From the NCBI GenBank assembly GCA_040404065.1, contig JBBAJM010000001.1: a DNA stretch of 64,000 nt; one strand, written 5' to 3'. Below the pieces are notes generated by a model that saw only the letters and a list, made by a program, of their open reading frames with translations, did not search any database and was not told where the DNA came from. This DNA comes from Fontibacterium sp040404065 (GTDB taxonomy: Bacteria > Pseudomonadota > Alphaproteobacteria > Pelagibacterales > Pelagibacteraceae). Below, piece after piece: positions 8,502 to 16,915 of this stretch. The position numbers and the translations under genes are program-made. Positions within the stretch are counted from its first letter, which is position 1. Each line of letters starts with the position of its first letter.

Positions 8502-8762
8502 ATGAAAAAAATAGAAATATACACAACAAATTATTGTCCCTTTTGCGTAAAAGCAAAATCATTATTAAATAAAAAAAAAATTAAATTCTCTGAAATTGAC
8601 GTGTCTAATGATCAGGTTTTAAGAGAAAAAATGTCTGCTATGGCAAATGGAGCAAGGTCGGTTCCTCAAATATTTGCTGACAATATTCATATTGGTGACT
8701 GTGATAAAATTCATAAATTAGACCAGGAAAAAAAATTAGATAAATTACTAGGTCTCGAATAA
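8502..8762 (+). CDS. grxC: glutaredoxin 3
   Basis: Small glutathione-dependent dithiol oxidoreductase. The 86 residues have the thioredoxin fold, the active site CPFC (NYCPFCVKAKSLL, about residues 12-15), the cis-Pro segment SVPQIF and the glutathione-site pair NIHIGDCD. The class-1 motif CPYC is here CPFC, common in marine alphaproteobacteria. The ATG at 8502 follows the second ssrA repeat by only six bases, so no strong ribosome-binding site fits upstream. It is followed nine bases later by a ccdA-like gene, and both concern thiol redox chemistry. Confidence 0.93.
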   Translation: MKKIEIYTTNYCPFCVKAKSLLNKKKIKFSEIDVSNDQVLREKMSAMANGARSVPQIFADNIHIGDCDKIHKLDQEKKLDKLLGLE

Positions 8763-8770
8763 AGAACTTA

Positions 8771-9487
8771 ATGATTGTATCGCTTTCTATAGCTTTTTTT
8801 GCTGGCTTAATAAGTTTTATATCTCCTTGTGTGCTTCCTTTGATTCCTGGATATGTTTCATTTATTTGCGGGGCTACACTTAATGAACTAGATTTAAAAT
8901 CTAAGAATTTTATTTTAAAAAAATCTTTATCTTTCTCTTTTGGGTTTTCATTAGTTTTTATTTCTCTTGGAGCAACAGCTACTTTTATTGGAAGTTTTTT
9001 ACTACACAATTCTCAAATTTTATCAATTATTTCTGGTTTGGTAATTATTTTTTTTGGTATTTATTTATTAGAATTAATAAAAATTAATTTTTTAAACAAA
9101 AATCTTGGCAATTATAATGTAAAATTTTCTAACAATCTTTTATTCCCATTTATAGTTGGTATAGGTTTTGGATTTGGATGGACTCCTTGTATTGGTCCAA
9201 TTCTTGGTTCAATTTTAGCCTACGCATCAATGGAAAATTCTATTTCTAAAGGCATATTACTACTGACCTTTTACTCCTTGGGTCTTGCAATACCTTTTGT
9301 TATTTCAAGTTTAATTATAAAAAAATTTTTAATATTTTCCAAAAAAAGCAAATCTTATTTAAATAAAATAAAAAAAATCTCTGGAGTTATATTACTAATT
9401 ACTGGTATTTTCATTGTGATTGGAAAACTTCAGATAATTGGTTTTTACTTAATTCAATTCTTCCCATTTTTACAAAAATTAGGATAG
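8771..9487 (+). CDS. ccdA: CcdA-type thiol-reductant transporter
   Basis: Inner-membrane protein that passes electrons from cytoplasmic thioredoxin to the periplasm for cytochrome c maturation. The 238 residues have six hydrophobic segments and the two paired-Cys signatures of the CcdA/DsbD membrane domain: SPCVLPLIPGYVSF at about residues 16-29 and GWTPCIGPILGSIL near residue 136. Length is usual for CcdA and there is no DsbD-type periplasmic domain. It lies nine bases behind grxC on the same strand and is convergent with the next gene, two bases apart. Confidence 0.9.
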   Translation: MIVSLSIAFFAGLISFISPCVLPLIPGYVSFICGATLNELDLKSKNFILKKSLSFSFGFSLVFISLGATATFIGSFLLHNSQILSIISGLVIIFFGIYLLELIKINFLNKNLGNYNVKFSNNLLFPFIVGIGFGFGWTPCIGPILGSILAYASMENSISKGILLLTFYSLGLAIPFVISSLIIKKFLIFSKKSKSYLNKIKKISGVILLITGIFIVIGKLQIIGFYLIQFFPFLQKLG

Positions 9488-9489
9488 CT

Positions 9490-10446
9490 CTAATTAAGCA
9501 TCTGAATAATTCTAATAGGCTTTCCGTCTTTAAAAGCTTGCAAATTCTCAAACATTTGAGAATAAAAAATCTCATAATTTTCTTTAGTTACATAGCCTAA
9601 ATGTGGCAATAAAAGTGCATTAGGCAAAAATCTTAATTTATGATTTTCAGGTAAAGGTTCAATGTCATAAACATCAAGACCAACTCCTGCTATGATATTT
9701 TTCTCTAAAGCCTCAACTAAATTAAACTCATTCACTATCGGACCTCTTGAAGTATTGATTAAAAAAGCTGCATCTTTCATTATCTCTAGATCTTTTTTTT
9801 TTATCAAATTCTTTGTACGATCACTTAAAACTGTATGAATTGTAACAAAATCAGATTTCTCTAATAACTCTTCTTTAGTTACAGCTAATACTTGGTTATC
9901 TTTTGCTACAGAAAGTTTAAGATTTTCGCTCCAAGCTATGACATTCATGCCAAATGCTATTCCTACCTTTGCAACTTGTGATCCTATTTTTCCAAGACCA
10001 ATAATGCCTAAAGTTTTTCCTTTTAGTTCATATCCTAATGTTGTCTGCCAATAACCTTGGTACATATTTTCTGCTTCTTCTCTTACATTTCTTGCAAGTC
10101 CTAATATTAAAGCCCAAGTAAGTTCTACTGTTGAGTTCGATTTTGAATCTGTTCCACAGACAAGAATATTTTTTTCTTTCGCTGAAAGAAGATCAATAGA
10201 TTTATTTCTCATTCCGCTTGTAATTATAAGTTTTAATTTTTTTAAATTGTTTATAATATTTTTGGTTATAGGAGTTCTTTCTCTCATAACTAATAAAATC
10301 TCAAAATCTTTTAATTTTTCAATTACATCATCCTCATTCGCAAATGGTTGATTAAAAACATGAAAATTGAAATCTTTATTTAATTTTTCAAAGTTTCCGA
10401 GGATTAATGAAACGTTTTGATAATCGTCTAAAATTGCAACTTTCAT
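9490..10446 (-). CDS. NAD-dependent D-2-hydroxyacid dehydrogenase family protein
   Basis: Oxidises or forms a D-2-hydroxy acid; the substrate cannot be named from sequence. The 318 residues carry the Rossmann motif GIIGLGKIGSQVAKVG near residue 145. The three catalytic residues sit in the usual blocks: Arg in INTSRGPIVNE, Glu in DVYDIEPLP, and His in LLLPHLGYVT. The start overlaps the end of the DMT transporter gene by 4 nt (ATGA), so the two are translationally coupled. It is the last gene of a minus-strand run starting at mrdA. Confidence 0.9.
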   Translation of the reverse strand: MKVAILDDYQNVSLILGNFEKLNKDFNFHVFNQPFANEDDVIEKLKDFEILLVMRERTPITKNIINNLKKLKLIITSGMRNKSIDLLSAKEKNILVCGTDSKSNSTVELTWALILGLARNVREEAENMYQGYWQTTLGYELKGKTLGIIGLGKIGSQVAKVGIAFGMNVIAWSENLKLSVAKDNQVLAVTKEELLEKSDFVTIHTVLSDRTKNLIKKKDLEIMKDAAFLINTSRGPIVNEFNLVEALEKNIIAGVGLDVYDIEPLPENHKLRFLPNALLLPHLGYVTKENYEIFYSQMFENLQAFKDGKPIRIIQMLN

Positions 10447-11342
10447 TTTAACAAAGTTTTTTTTGAGGAAAGGTATATTCCTAAAATAATTACACCTCCG
10501 CCAATGATATGAAAACTCATTAGTTTTTCATTTAATATAAATATTGCCATAAAAGAACTAAATACCGGCATAAGATGTAAAAAAATTCCTGCTTTATTTG
10601 GACCTACGATAGATACTCCTTTATTCCAAAATATATAAGCTCCCAACCCAGCAAATAAAACAACATAGCTAGTAATTAAAATCACTGGAAAATTAAATTG
10701 GATTATTTGATGATTTTTATATTCAAATAAAAATTGTGGTAGTAGAAAAATTAGACCAATTGAAACTATTATTGATATAAAAGTTAAAGCTTTTAATGGT
10801 ATTTTATAAGTTCTTAACATTGTTGAATAAATCGCCCAAGATAACATTGCAATTAGCAGCCAAAGATCGCCTTTATTAAGATCTAAATTAATTAATTTAA
10901 AAAAATCTAATCTGGTAACGATGGTAATAACTCCTATTATGGAAAAAATAACGCCCAGGATTTGATTGAAATTAATTTTTTCTGTCTTAAAAACAAATGA
11001 TATAAAAATAATCAACACTGGTATCGTTGAAATCATTAAGGCGCCATTTAAAACCTGAGTGTAATTTAGAGAATAATAAACAACTGAATTAAAAACGCTA
11101 ATACTGGTAATTGACATTAAGAAAATTGAATAAAAATTATTTTTTATAATTTTAAAATTTTTAATAATATCTTTTAACGTAAAAGGAATTAAAATTATCC
11201 AAACTATTAACCATCTAAAAAAATTTAATGTTAAGGGCGGGACCTCATAAAGTGTTGCAAATTTTCCAACAATAAAATTTCCAGACCAAAACAAAGAACA
11301 TAATGTAAGCATGATATATGCTTTAATGTTTTTATTAATCAT
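10443..11342 (-). CDS. EamA/DMT-family transporter
   Basis: Integral membrane protein of 299 residues with ten hydrophobic segments in two homologous halves, the drug/metabolite transporter fold. The first half begins LTLCSLFWSGNFIVGKFA, the typical EamA opening. The second half has LLIAMLSWAIYSTMLRTY and ends with FLHLMPVFSSFMAIFILNEK, matching the family's late motif. The substrate is unknown; amino-acid or metabolite export is usual. It is coupled to the dehydrogenase gene by a 4-nt overlap and starts 11 bases after the YdcF-like gene. Confidence 0.9.
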   Translation of the reverse strand: MINKNIKAYIMLTLCSLFWSGNFIVGKFATLYEVPPLTLNFFRWLIVWIILIPFTLKDIIKNFKIIKNNFYSIFLMSITSISVFNSVVYYSLNYTQVLNGALMISTIPVLIIFISFVFKTEKINFNQILGVIFSIIGVITIVTRLDFFKLINLDLNKGDLWLLIAMLSWAIYSTMLRTYKIPLKALTFISIIVSIGLIFLLPQFLFEYKNHQIIQFNFPVILITSYVVLFAGLGAYIFWNKGVSIVGPNKAGIFLHLMPVFSSFMAIFILNEKLMSFHIIGGGVIILGIYLSSKKTLLK

Positions 11343-11353
11343 TTTAAAAATAT

Positions 11354-12127
11354 TTAAATCTTATTTGTAACCTTATAATAAACGAGACCTATTATTTCAT
11401 GAAATATTATTGACCAATGATGCAAACCTTTCTCAATACTAAAATTTAGCCAAAACGTTTTACTTGGTCCAGTTTTATAGTCAGTGCTTATAGGCTCTAA
11501 AACAAGGCCTAGTTTTTTAAATGTAAAAAAAGATCTTGGCATATGATTAGCGGAAGTAACCAAGCCCCATGTTCCTCTATAATTATTAATAATATCTTTA
11601 GAAAATTTAATATTCTCAAATGTATTTCTTGATTTATCTTCTAGGATTAAATTATCCATCCTAACTCCTTGATCTAAAAAAAACTTTCTGGCCATTTCTG
11701 ACTCATTCCAGCCTTTAGGATTTATTGAATTTGAATATCCAGAAAATAATATCAAAACTTTTGGATTTTTCTTATAAATCTCTAATGCCTTAGTTAATCT
11801 TTGAGAGCTATTGTTTAAAGAAACTTCATTTCTTTCTTTGGACTCTAAACCTGAATCAAAACTTCCACCTAAAACTACAATTCCAGTTAGTTGATTGATT
11901 GGATATCTTGATGGCTCAATATAATCTTCTATTTTACTAAGGACAAAACCACTTAAAGGAATGTAGCCAAAAAATAAAAAAGCGACTAAAAAAAATTTAG
12001 ATAAATTTTCTACTAATTTCTTTGAATCTAAAAAGAATATTACAAAAATTTGAACTAATATAATCGCAAATAAAATATTAAAGGGTTCAAATGTAAAATT
12101 AATTATTTTTGATAAATAAAATTCCAT
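11354..12127 (-). CDS. YdcF/ElyC/SanA-family (DUF218) membrane protein
   Basis: The 257 residues have two N-terminal hydrophobic segments (about 10-30 and 40-62) followed by a DUF218 domain. Visible signatures are GIVVLGGSFDSGL, LILFSGYSNS, LEDKSRNTFENI and LVTSANHMPRSFFTFKKLG. ElyC, the best-studied relative, is linked to peptidoglycan and lipid-carrier metabolism. The place directly behind mrdA-rodA fits such an envelope role, which is inference. It follows rodA by 14 bases on the same strand. Confidence 0.88.
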   Translation of the reverse strand: MEFYLSKIINFTFEPFNILFAIILVQIFVIFFLDSKKLVENLSKFFLVAFLFFGYIPLSGFVLSKIEDYIEPSRYPINQLTGIVVLGGSFDSGLESKERNEVSLNNSSQRLTKALEIYKKNPKVLILFSGYSNSINPKGWNESEMARKFFLDQGVRMDNLILEDKSRNTFENIKFSKDIINNYRGTWGLVTSANHMPRSFFTFKKLGLVLEPISTDYKTGPSKTFWLNFSIEKGLHHWSIIFHEIIGLVYYKVTNKI

Positions 12128-12141
12128 AAAAAATATTTAAA

Positions 12142-13260
12142 TTAAATGAAATCCTCTGCATATAATTTCGAATTAAGAACAATCCCAAAGCCAATCATGT
12201 TAGTTAGCATGGCAGTTCCTCCATATGATAATATAGGTAATGGAACTCCAACAACTGGTAATAAACCTGTAACCATTCCTAAATTTATTGCAATGTATAA
12301 GAAAAAATTAAAAGCAAATGAATAGCAAAATATTTTTGTAAAATTGTTTTTGCTCTGATCTCCAATAAAAGTTACTCTCTTAATAATTGAAAAGAATAGC
12401 CACAGTAATAATAAAGATCCAACTAATCCAAATTCTTCAGCAAAATGAGAAAATACAAAATCCGTATGATTTTCTGGCACAAAATCTAGAGAACTTTGAG
12501 ATCCTTTCAAATATCCTTTTCCAAAAATTCCTCCTGATCCAATTCCAATTTTTGCTTGGATAACTTGGTAGTTGGCACCTAATGGGTCTCTTTCTGTATT
12601 AAAAAAATTCACTACTCTTTGTTTTTGATAGGGCTTCATCGCTGCAAAAATAAAAGGGAAGCTTACAATTACAATTACAATACCAGAAATAAAAAACTTT
12701 CGATTCACACCAACAATCCACAAAGTTCCAAGTGCTGCTCCTAAAATTAATACTGCGGTTCCTAAATCAGGTTGTCTTAAAACTAACAAAAACGGAATTA
12801 ATATTAAAATTCCAGAGACAAGTAGAGAAAATAACTTATTAATATTTTCAACTTTTACTAAGTTGTAGAATTTTGCAAGAACCAATATGATTGCTAGTTT
12901 TGCTAACTCCGATGGTTGGATGTGAAAAAATCCAAAATCTAGCCAACGAGCAGCTCCTTTTGCTGAAAAACCTACAAATTTTATAACAACCAATAAAAAT
13001 AATACAAAAAAATAAAAATGATAAGCGTAACGAAACCAAAATCTTAAATCTGTGAAAGCAACTGAAATTAGAATTAAAAATGCAAAAGAAAATCTAAGTA
13101 AATGCCTTAGCCAAAGATTGGTCTGGCCCTTGTCTATTGAGTACAAACATAAAATACTTATGAATCCTAATAACAAAACCATGTTTATTAGAGCTCTGTC
13201 TAACTTTTGAAACTTTTCAATTAATAAAAATACATTAGAAACTTTTATCCTGTCAGGCAT
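12142..13260 (-). CDS. rodA: RodA, SEDS peptidoglycan glycosyltransferase
   Basis: Polymerises lipid II during cell elongation, together with PBP2. The 372 residues have about ten hydrophobic segments and SEDS-family signatures: DFGFFHIQPSELAKLAIILV, VLRQPDLGTAVLI, the essential-Asp loop VPENHTDFVFSHFAEEFG, and the C-terminal PVVGVPLPILSYGGTAML. It overlaps the 3' end of mrdA by 8 bases. This coupling with a class B PBP, and the shorter form compared with FtsW, support RodA rather than FtsW. Confidence 0.95.
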   Translation of the reverse strand: MPDRIKVSNVFLLIEKFQKLDRALINMVLLLGFISILCLYSIDKGQTNLWLRHLLRFSFAFLILISVAFTDLRFWFRYAYHFYFFVLFLLVVIKFVGFSAKGAARWLDFGFFHIQPSELAKLAIILVLAKFYNLVKVENINKLFSLLVSGILILIPFLLVLRQPDLGTAVLILGAALGTLWIVGVNRKFFISGIVIVIVSFPFIFAAMKPYQKQRVVNFFNTERDPLGANYQVIQAKIGIGSGGIFGKGYLKGSQSSLDFVPENHTDFVFSHFAEEFGLVGSLLLLWLFFSIIKRVTFIGDQSKNNFTKIFCYSFAFNFFLYIAINLGMVTGLLPVVGVPLPILSYGGTAMLTNMIGFGIVLNSKLYAEDFI

Positions 13261-15082
13261 TTTGCAACCTTTTCTTTAATAAAAAATCAAACATACTGCT
13301 AGCAATTGGGGCGGCAACCCTTGATCCGGCACCGGCATGTTCCGCTACAACTGCTATGGCATACTTTGGATTTTCTATTGGTCCAAATCCAGCAAAAAGT
13401 GCATGATCTCTATATATATATGGTCTTGCATTTGGATTTGCATTATCTTCTCTATCCTTCATGGTTAATTTTGTAACCTGAGAAGTTCCAGTTTTACCAC
13501 AAAATTTTAAATTTCCTGTCAATCTAGAACCGTAAGATGTTCCCCCTTGTTCATTCGTTGCGGCAATTAAAGCCTCATTTATAATTTTAATATTGTCAGA
13601 ATCAAAATCCATTCGTTTTAGTTTAGATTTTTGATCAGTATAAAATGTAGGCTCTACAACAAAACCACCATTTGCAAATTGCGCTATTGATTTACAAATT
13701 TGGATTGGTGTGGCCAATACATAACCTTGACCTATTCCACTAATTAAAGTCTCTCCCAATAACCAAGGTTTTCCTAAAACATTTTTCTTCCATTTGGTAT
13801 CTGGTACTAAACCTTTTTTTTCTTCATCGAAATTTTTTAAAACCAACTCACCGAAGTCAAATTTTCTAATTACTTCTGCCATTCTGTCAACCCCCAACAA
13901 CCTTGCAACTTCATAAAAATAAACGTCGCATGATTTTTTTATGGCATCTTTTAAATTAACTCTTCCATGTCCTCCATCTTTCCAACAATAAAATTCTTGA
14001 CCATATAATTCTATTTTGCCTGGACAAAAATGAGTATAATCCTGATCAATAATTTTATTTTCTAATGCAGCCAGAGCAATTATTGGTTTTATTGTAGATC
14101 CGGGTGAATATTGTGCAGATAAAAACTTATTAATTAATGGTTTTCTCTCATTTTTAAGAAGTTCATTAAATTCTGGTTGAGTAATTCCAAAAGCAAATTT
14201 ATTTGTATCAAAAGAAGGTGTTGAGACACATGCCAAAAGTTCTCCTGTTTTAACATCCATTACAACTGCTGATGCGGCATACCTTCCTAATTTTTCATAC
14301 GCTAATTTTTGAAGCTCAAGATCAAGCGATATTTTTAATGGTTTACCACTTACACCATCAACAAATTCTACTGTTCTAATGGCTCTTCCTGCCGCATTTA
14401 CTTCAAATCTTGTAAATCCAGGTATGCCAATTAACTCTCTATTTAAAATCTTTTCTATTCCGAGTTTTCCAATCTTAATTCCTGGTGTTCTAAATAAATC
14501 ATCTTGTTGATTCTGAAGATCATTCTCATTAGGAGATCCAACGTAACCCAATATATGGGCAAATTGATGTGGATAATTATAATGCCTTTCCATTGAAATA
14601 AATGGCTGCACTCCATTTAAAATAAATAAATTGCTATTTATTTTTGAAAATTCACCCCATGATAAATTTCTATTTATAACGTAAGGTTGGAATTTTCTTA
14701 ATTTTATAAAATCTGTTTTTGTTTTTTCAATTAAATCATGATCTAATTTTAAGAATTTATTTAATGTAACCAAAACAAAATCAAGGTCAGTTACGTCACC
14801 TTTAATCAAAGCAATTCTATAAAGCTGACGATTTTCGGCTATCTTGTTATTAAATCTATCTAATATTAATCCTCTTTCTGCTGCAATCTTCCATTCTTTA
14901 AATCGATTTCTATCTGATAAAATTGAATACTTATTTCTTTGAAAAACTTGTAGCCACAAAAGTCTCAAACCTATTAAACCAAAAAAGGTATATTTTGCAG
15001 TCGTTAAAATTGCTTTTCGTCTATTAATTACGCTAGGTTTTGTATGGTGACCTTCTGTTGGTCTGTGCTTAAAAAACTTCAT
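13253..15082 (-). CDS. mrdA: penicillin-binding protein 2 (peptidoglycan transpeptidase)
   Basis: Cross-links peptidoglycan with RodA for lateral wall growth. The 609 residues have an N-terminal anchor (about 27-47), a non-catalytic pedestal with RGLILDRFNNKIAENR, and a transpeptidase domain. The active-site SxxK is in YSPGSTIKPIIA at roughly residue 330, the second motif is SCD (IKKSCDVYFYEVARLLG, typical of PBP2), and the KTG box is in FCGKTGTSQVTK. The stop codon TGA lies inside the rodA start region, which also shows that TGA is a genuine stop in this genome. It is the first gene of the minus-strand run to 9490 and is divergent from rpsU. Confidence 0.95.
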   Translation of the reverse strand: MKFFKHRPTEGHHTKPSVINRRKAILTTAKYTFFGLIGLRLLWLQVFQRNKYSILSDRNRFKEWKIAAERGLILDRFNNKIAENRQLYRIALIKGDVTDLDFVLVTLNKFLKLDHDLIEKTKTDFIKLRKFQPYVINRNLSWGEFSKINSNLFILNGVQPFISMERHYNYPHQFAHILGYVGSPNENDLQNQQDDLFRTPGIKIGKLGIEKILNRELIGIPGFTRFEVNAAGRAIRTVEFVDGVSGKPLKISLDLELQKLAYEKLGRYAASAVVMDVKTGELLACVSTPSFDTNKFAFGITQPEFNELLKNERKPLINKFLSAQYSPGSTIKPIIALAALENKIIDQDYTHFCPGKIELYGQEFYCWKDGGHGRVNLKDAIKKSCDVYFYEVARLLGVDRMAEVIRKFDFGELVLKNFDEEKKGLVPDTKWKKNVLGKPWLLGETLISGIGQGYVLATPIQICKSIAQFANGGFVVEPTFYTDQKSKLKRMDFDSDNIKIINEALIAATNEQGGTSYGSRLTGNLKFCGKTGTSQVTKLTMKDREDNANPNARPYIYRDHALFAGFGPIENPKYAIAVVAEHAGAGSRVAAPIASSMFDFLLKKRLQNA

Positions 15083-15144
15083 AAAAATCTAGACAATATA
15101 TCATCAAAATGTTAATTCAGCACACTTTTTGGAGGTAAGCAAAT

Positions 15145-15339
15145 ATTAAAATAGAAGTTAAAAATGATAATCTAGAGCAAGCTCTAAGAGCTCTTAAAAA
15201 GAAATTACAGAGAGAAGGAGTGTTTAGATTATTAAAAATTAAAAGTCATTTCGAAAAACCCTCTGAAAGAAAAAAGAGAGAGAAAGACGAAAACACAAGA
15301 AGAGTTAAGAAATTCAAAAAACTTAAAGCCCGTTACTAA
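15145..15339 (+). CDS. rpsU: ribosomal protein bS21, apparently with an AUU start codon
   Basis: A 64-residue basic protein reading (M)KIEVKNDNLEQALRALKK, then QREGVFRLLKIKSHFEKPSE and RRVKKFKKLKARY at the end: a clear bS21. In frame, TAA at 15136-15138 closes the reading upstream, and no ATG, GTG or TTG occurs before the protein's conserved part; the first GTG falls at VFRLL, too late. The only codon at the right place is ATT at 15145, nine bases after a strong GGAGG at 15131-15135. AUU starts are very rare, the classic bacterial case being infC. A base error replacing ATG is the alternative. Confidence 0.9.
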   Translation: MKIEVKNDNLEQALRALKKKLQREGVFRLLKIKSHFEKPSERKKREKDENTRRVKKFKKLKARY

Positions 15340-15340
15340 T

Positions 15341-15451
15341 CTATAGTAAAAATACAGCCATCAACACTAAAATAAAAATAACAGAGATTGACACATAAAG
15401 TGTTAGTTTTTTAAAATTAGACCAAGTTTCTTTTTGAGGATTAATATCCAT
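15341..15451 (-). CDS. 36-residue single-span membrane protein, resembling aa3-type cytochrome c oxidase subunit IV
   Basis: It reads MDINPQKETWSNFKKLTLY, then a single hydrophobic helix to the end. The pattern of an acidic start, a Gln/Lys/Trp-Phe amphipathic stretch and one helix matches the tiny bacterial subunit IV of aa3 oxidases (MDI..q..TF..F.K). This is a resemblance by eye only. It ends one base from rpsU, convergently, and follows rpmJ by three bases on the same strand. Confidence 0.6.
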   Translation of the reverse strand: MDINPQKETWSNFKKLTLYVSISVIFILVLMAVFLL

Positions 15452-15454
15452 ATA

Positions 15455-15580
15455 CTAACCTTGTCTTGCTTTAAACTTTGGATTTTTTTTATTTATAACG
15501 TAAAGTTTTCCTCTTCTTCTTACTACTTTACAATTAATATCTCTTTTTTTTAAAGATTTTAACGAACTCACTACTTTCAT
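15455..15580 (-). CDS. rpmJ: ribosomal protein bL36
   Basis: A 41-residue very basic protein reading MKVVSSLKSLKKRDINCKVV then RRRGKLYVINKKNPKFKARQG. This is the bL36 pattern, in the form lacking the full four-residue zinc site: only one Cys remains, and the usual later Cys/His positions are Asn and other residues. The gene is too short for ordinary length cut-offs. It is transcribed on the minus strand ahead of the 36-residue membrane protein. Confidence 0.93.
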   Translation of the reverse strand: MKVVSSLKSLKKRDINCKVVRRRGKLYVINKKNPKFKARQG

Positions 15581-15625
15581 ATAATTAACTTAAATATATG
15601 CTAATTTTATCTTTGTAAAGAAAAC

Positions 15626-16510
15626 TTAAAAACTTTTACTCAAAAAATCCTTTATATAATCTTTAAGTTTGATTTTTGCCTTAATCCTTATGACTTTATT
15701 AGTTAAATTCATTATTTTTAAACTTGAAGAAAAACGCTCTCCTGGTCTTTTAGGCAAATATTTAATTTTACAATTAAACATTCCTGCAAGTTGGTTAATA
15801 CTGTAAGACTTATTGCTTGCTACACTGTAATGCCGACATTCATTCTTCTTCCAAGCAACAATACATGCATTAATGGTATCTTGGATATGTGTAAATCTTC
15901 TTGTCTGGGTGCCAGGTTTAACGATAGGTAATGGTTTTTTATTTTTAAAATTTTCTTCAAATATACCAATTACTGTAGCCATATCACCTCTGCATATTTG
16001 TCTTGGTCCATAAACATTATAAAAATAAACTACTTCATATTTAAAATTAAACCATTTTTTTAAATTCTCCAATAACTCTAAATTCTTTGCTTTAGTAAAA
16101 GCATAAGGTGATAAGTTCATGTCTTTTCCGTTATTACCTAAGCTTGCAGATGTAGCTGAATAAATTAATTTAATTTTGTTTTCTAAAGCAAAATTAAATA
16201 ATTCTGCGCTGCCTTGGATATTGGAATTAAAACATTCTCGAAATTTATCAAAACTTTGATATATTCTTGAGAATTCTCCGAAATGAAAAATAGTATGAAT
16301 TTTATTTTTATATCTTGATAAAATATTTGAAATACTATTGGTATTACCTGTTAAATATTTCAACCCCGAACCTCTTAAATGATTAGAAGTTTTTCCTGAA
16401 GAATAATTATCTAAACTTAAAATTTTATATTTTTTAATTTTAATTAGCTCTTGGATAAGATTAGAGCCAACAAAACCTGCTCCTCCCGTAACTACTATTA
16501 TATTTTTCAT
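15626..16510 (-). CDS. NAD-dependent sugar epimerase/dehydratase (extended SDR)
   Basis: Acts on a nucleotide sugar; the exact product is not clear. The 294 residues have the cofactor loop VTGGAGFVGSNLIQEL at the N terminus, the serine block IYSATSASLGN, and YxxxK as SPYAFTKAKNLEL. The later segment VYYFYNVYGPRQ is typical of UDP-glucose 4-epimerase-like SDRs. It starts only 22 bases after the 3' end of 5S rRNA, with no visible terminator between, so it is likely co-transcribed with 5S. Its function belongs with the HVR2 sugar genes although it lies on the far side of 5S. A CDP-paratose synthase role cannot be excluded. Confidence 0.85.
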   Translation of the reverse strand: MKNIIVVTGGAGFVGSNLIQELIKIKKYKILSLDNYSSGKTSNHLRGSGLKYLTGNTNSISNILSRYKNKIHTIFHFGEFSRIYQSFDKFRECFNSNIQGSAELFNFALENKIKLIYSATSASLGNNGKDMNLSPYAFTKAKNLELLENLKKWFNFKYEVVYFYNVYGPRQICRGDMATVIGIFEENFKNKKPLPIVKPGTQTRRFTHIQDTINACIVAWKKNECRHYSVASNKSYSINQLAGMFNCKIKYLPKRPGERFSSSLKIMNLTNKVIRIKAKIKLKDYIKDFLSKSF

Positions 16511-16532
16511 TAATATATCAATGAGAATAAAA

Positions 16533-16648
16533 GCCTGGCAACGACCTACTCTTCCGTGCCTTAAGACAAAGTACCATTGGCGCTAAAGGGCTTAACTGCC
16601 GAGTTCGGAATGGGATCGGGTGTTACTCCTTTGCAATAATCACCAGGC
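16533..16648 (-). rRNA. rrf: 5S ribosomal RNA (orphan, separated from 16S-23S)
   Basis: Read on the minus strand, it begins GCCTGGTGATTATTGCAAAG and ends with the complementary GCCAGGC. The universal block CCCGATCCCATTCCGAACTC is present. It lies about 38 kb from the 23S 3' end with all of HVR2 between, and in the same direction as 16S and 23S. The ends are approximate by one or two bases. Confidence 0.95.
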
Positions 16649-16653
16649 GTGTT

Positions 16654-16682
16654 TTTATACATAAATAGTATTCTTTTGTAAA
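16654..16682 (-). promoter_or_regulatory. sigma-70 promoter of the orphan 5S rRNA
   Basis: On the minus strand, TTTACA (16677-16682) and TATAAA (16654-16659) are separated by exactly 17 bases. The 5S 5' end follows the -10 box by about six bases, so transcription should start at or next to the mature 5' end with little or no leader. Both boxes match consensus at five of six positions. This fits a 5S gene that lost its operon promoter. Confidence 0.75.
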
Positions 16683-16797
16683 TATAATTGAATTTTATAT
16701 CAGTTAATAATCAAAATGATTTTCTATTAATAAACCAGAACCGCTTTCAGATAAGTAGATAAATTAAAATATAGTGCTATAACTAAAAAAACTTTAT

Positions 16798-16874
<77 letters not shown>

Positions 16875-16915
16875 AATTAAATATTCTTTATATAAAGAGG
16901 ATCTAAATTTTATAA

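Noticed and set aside
8638..9009. 123-residue minus-strand frame across grxC and ccdA
   Set aside because: It is antisense to two well-supported genes and has no family features.
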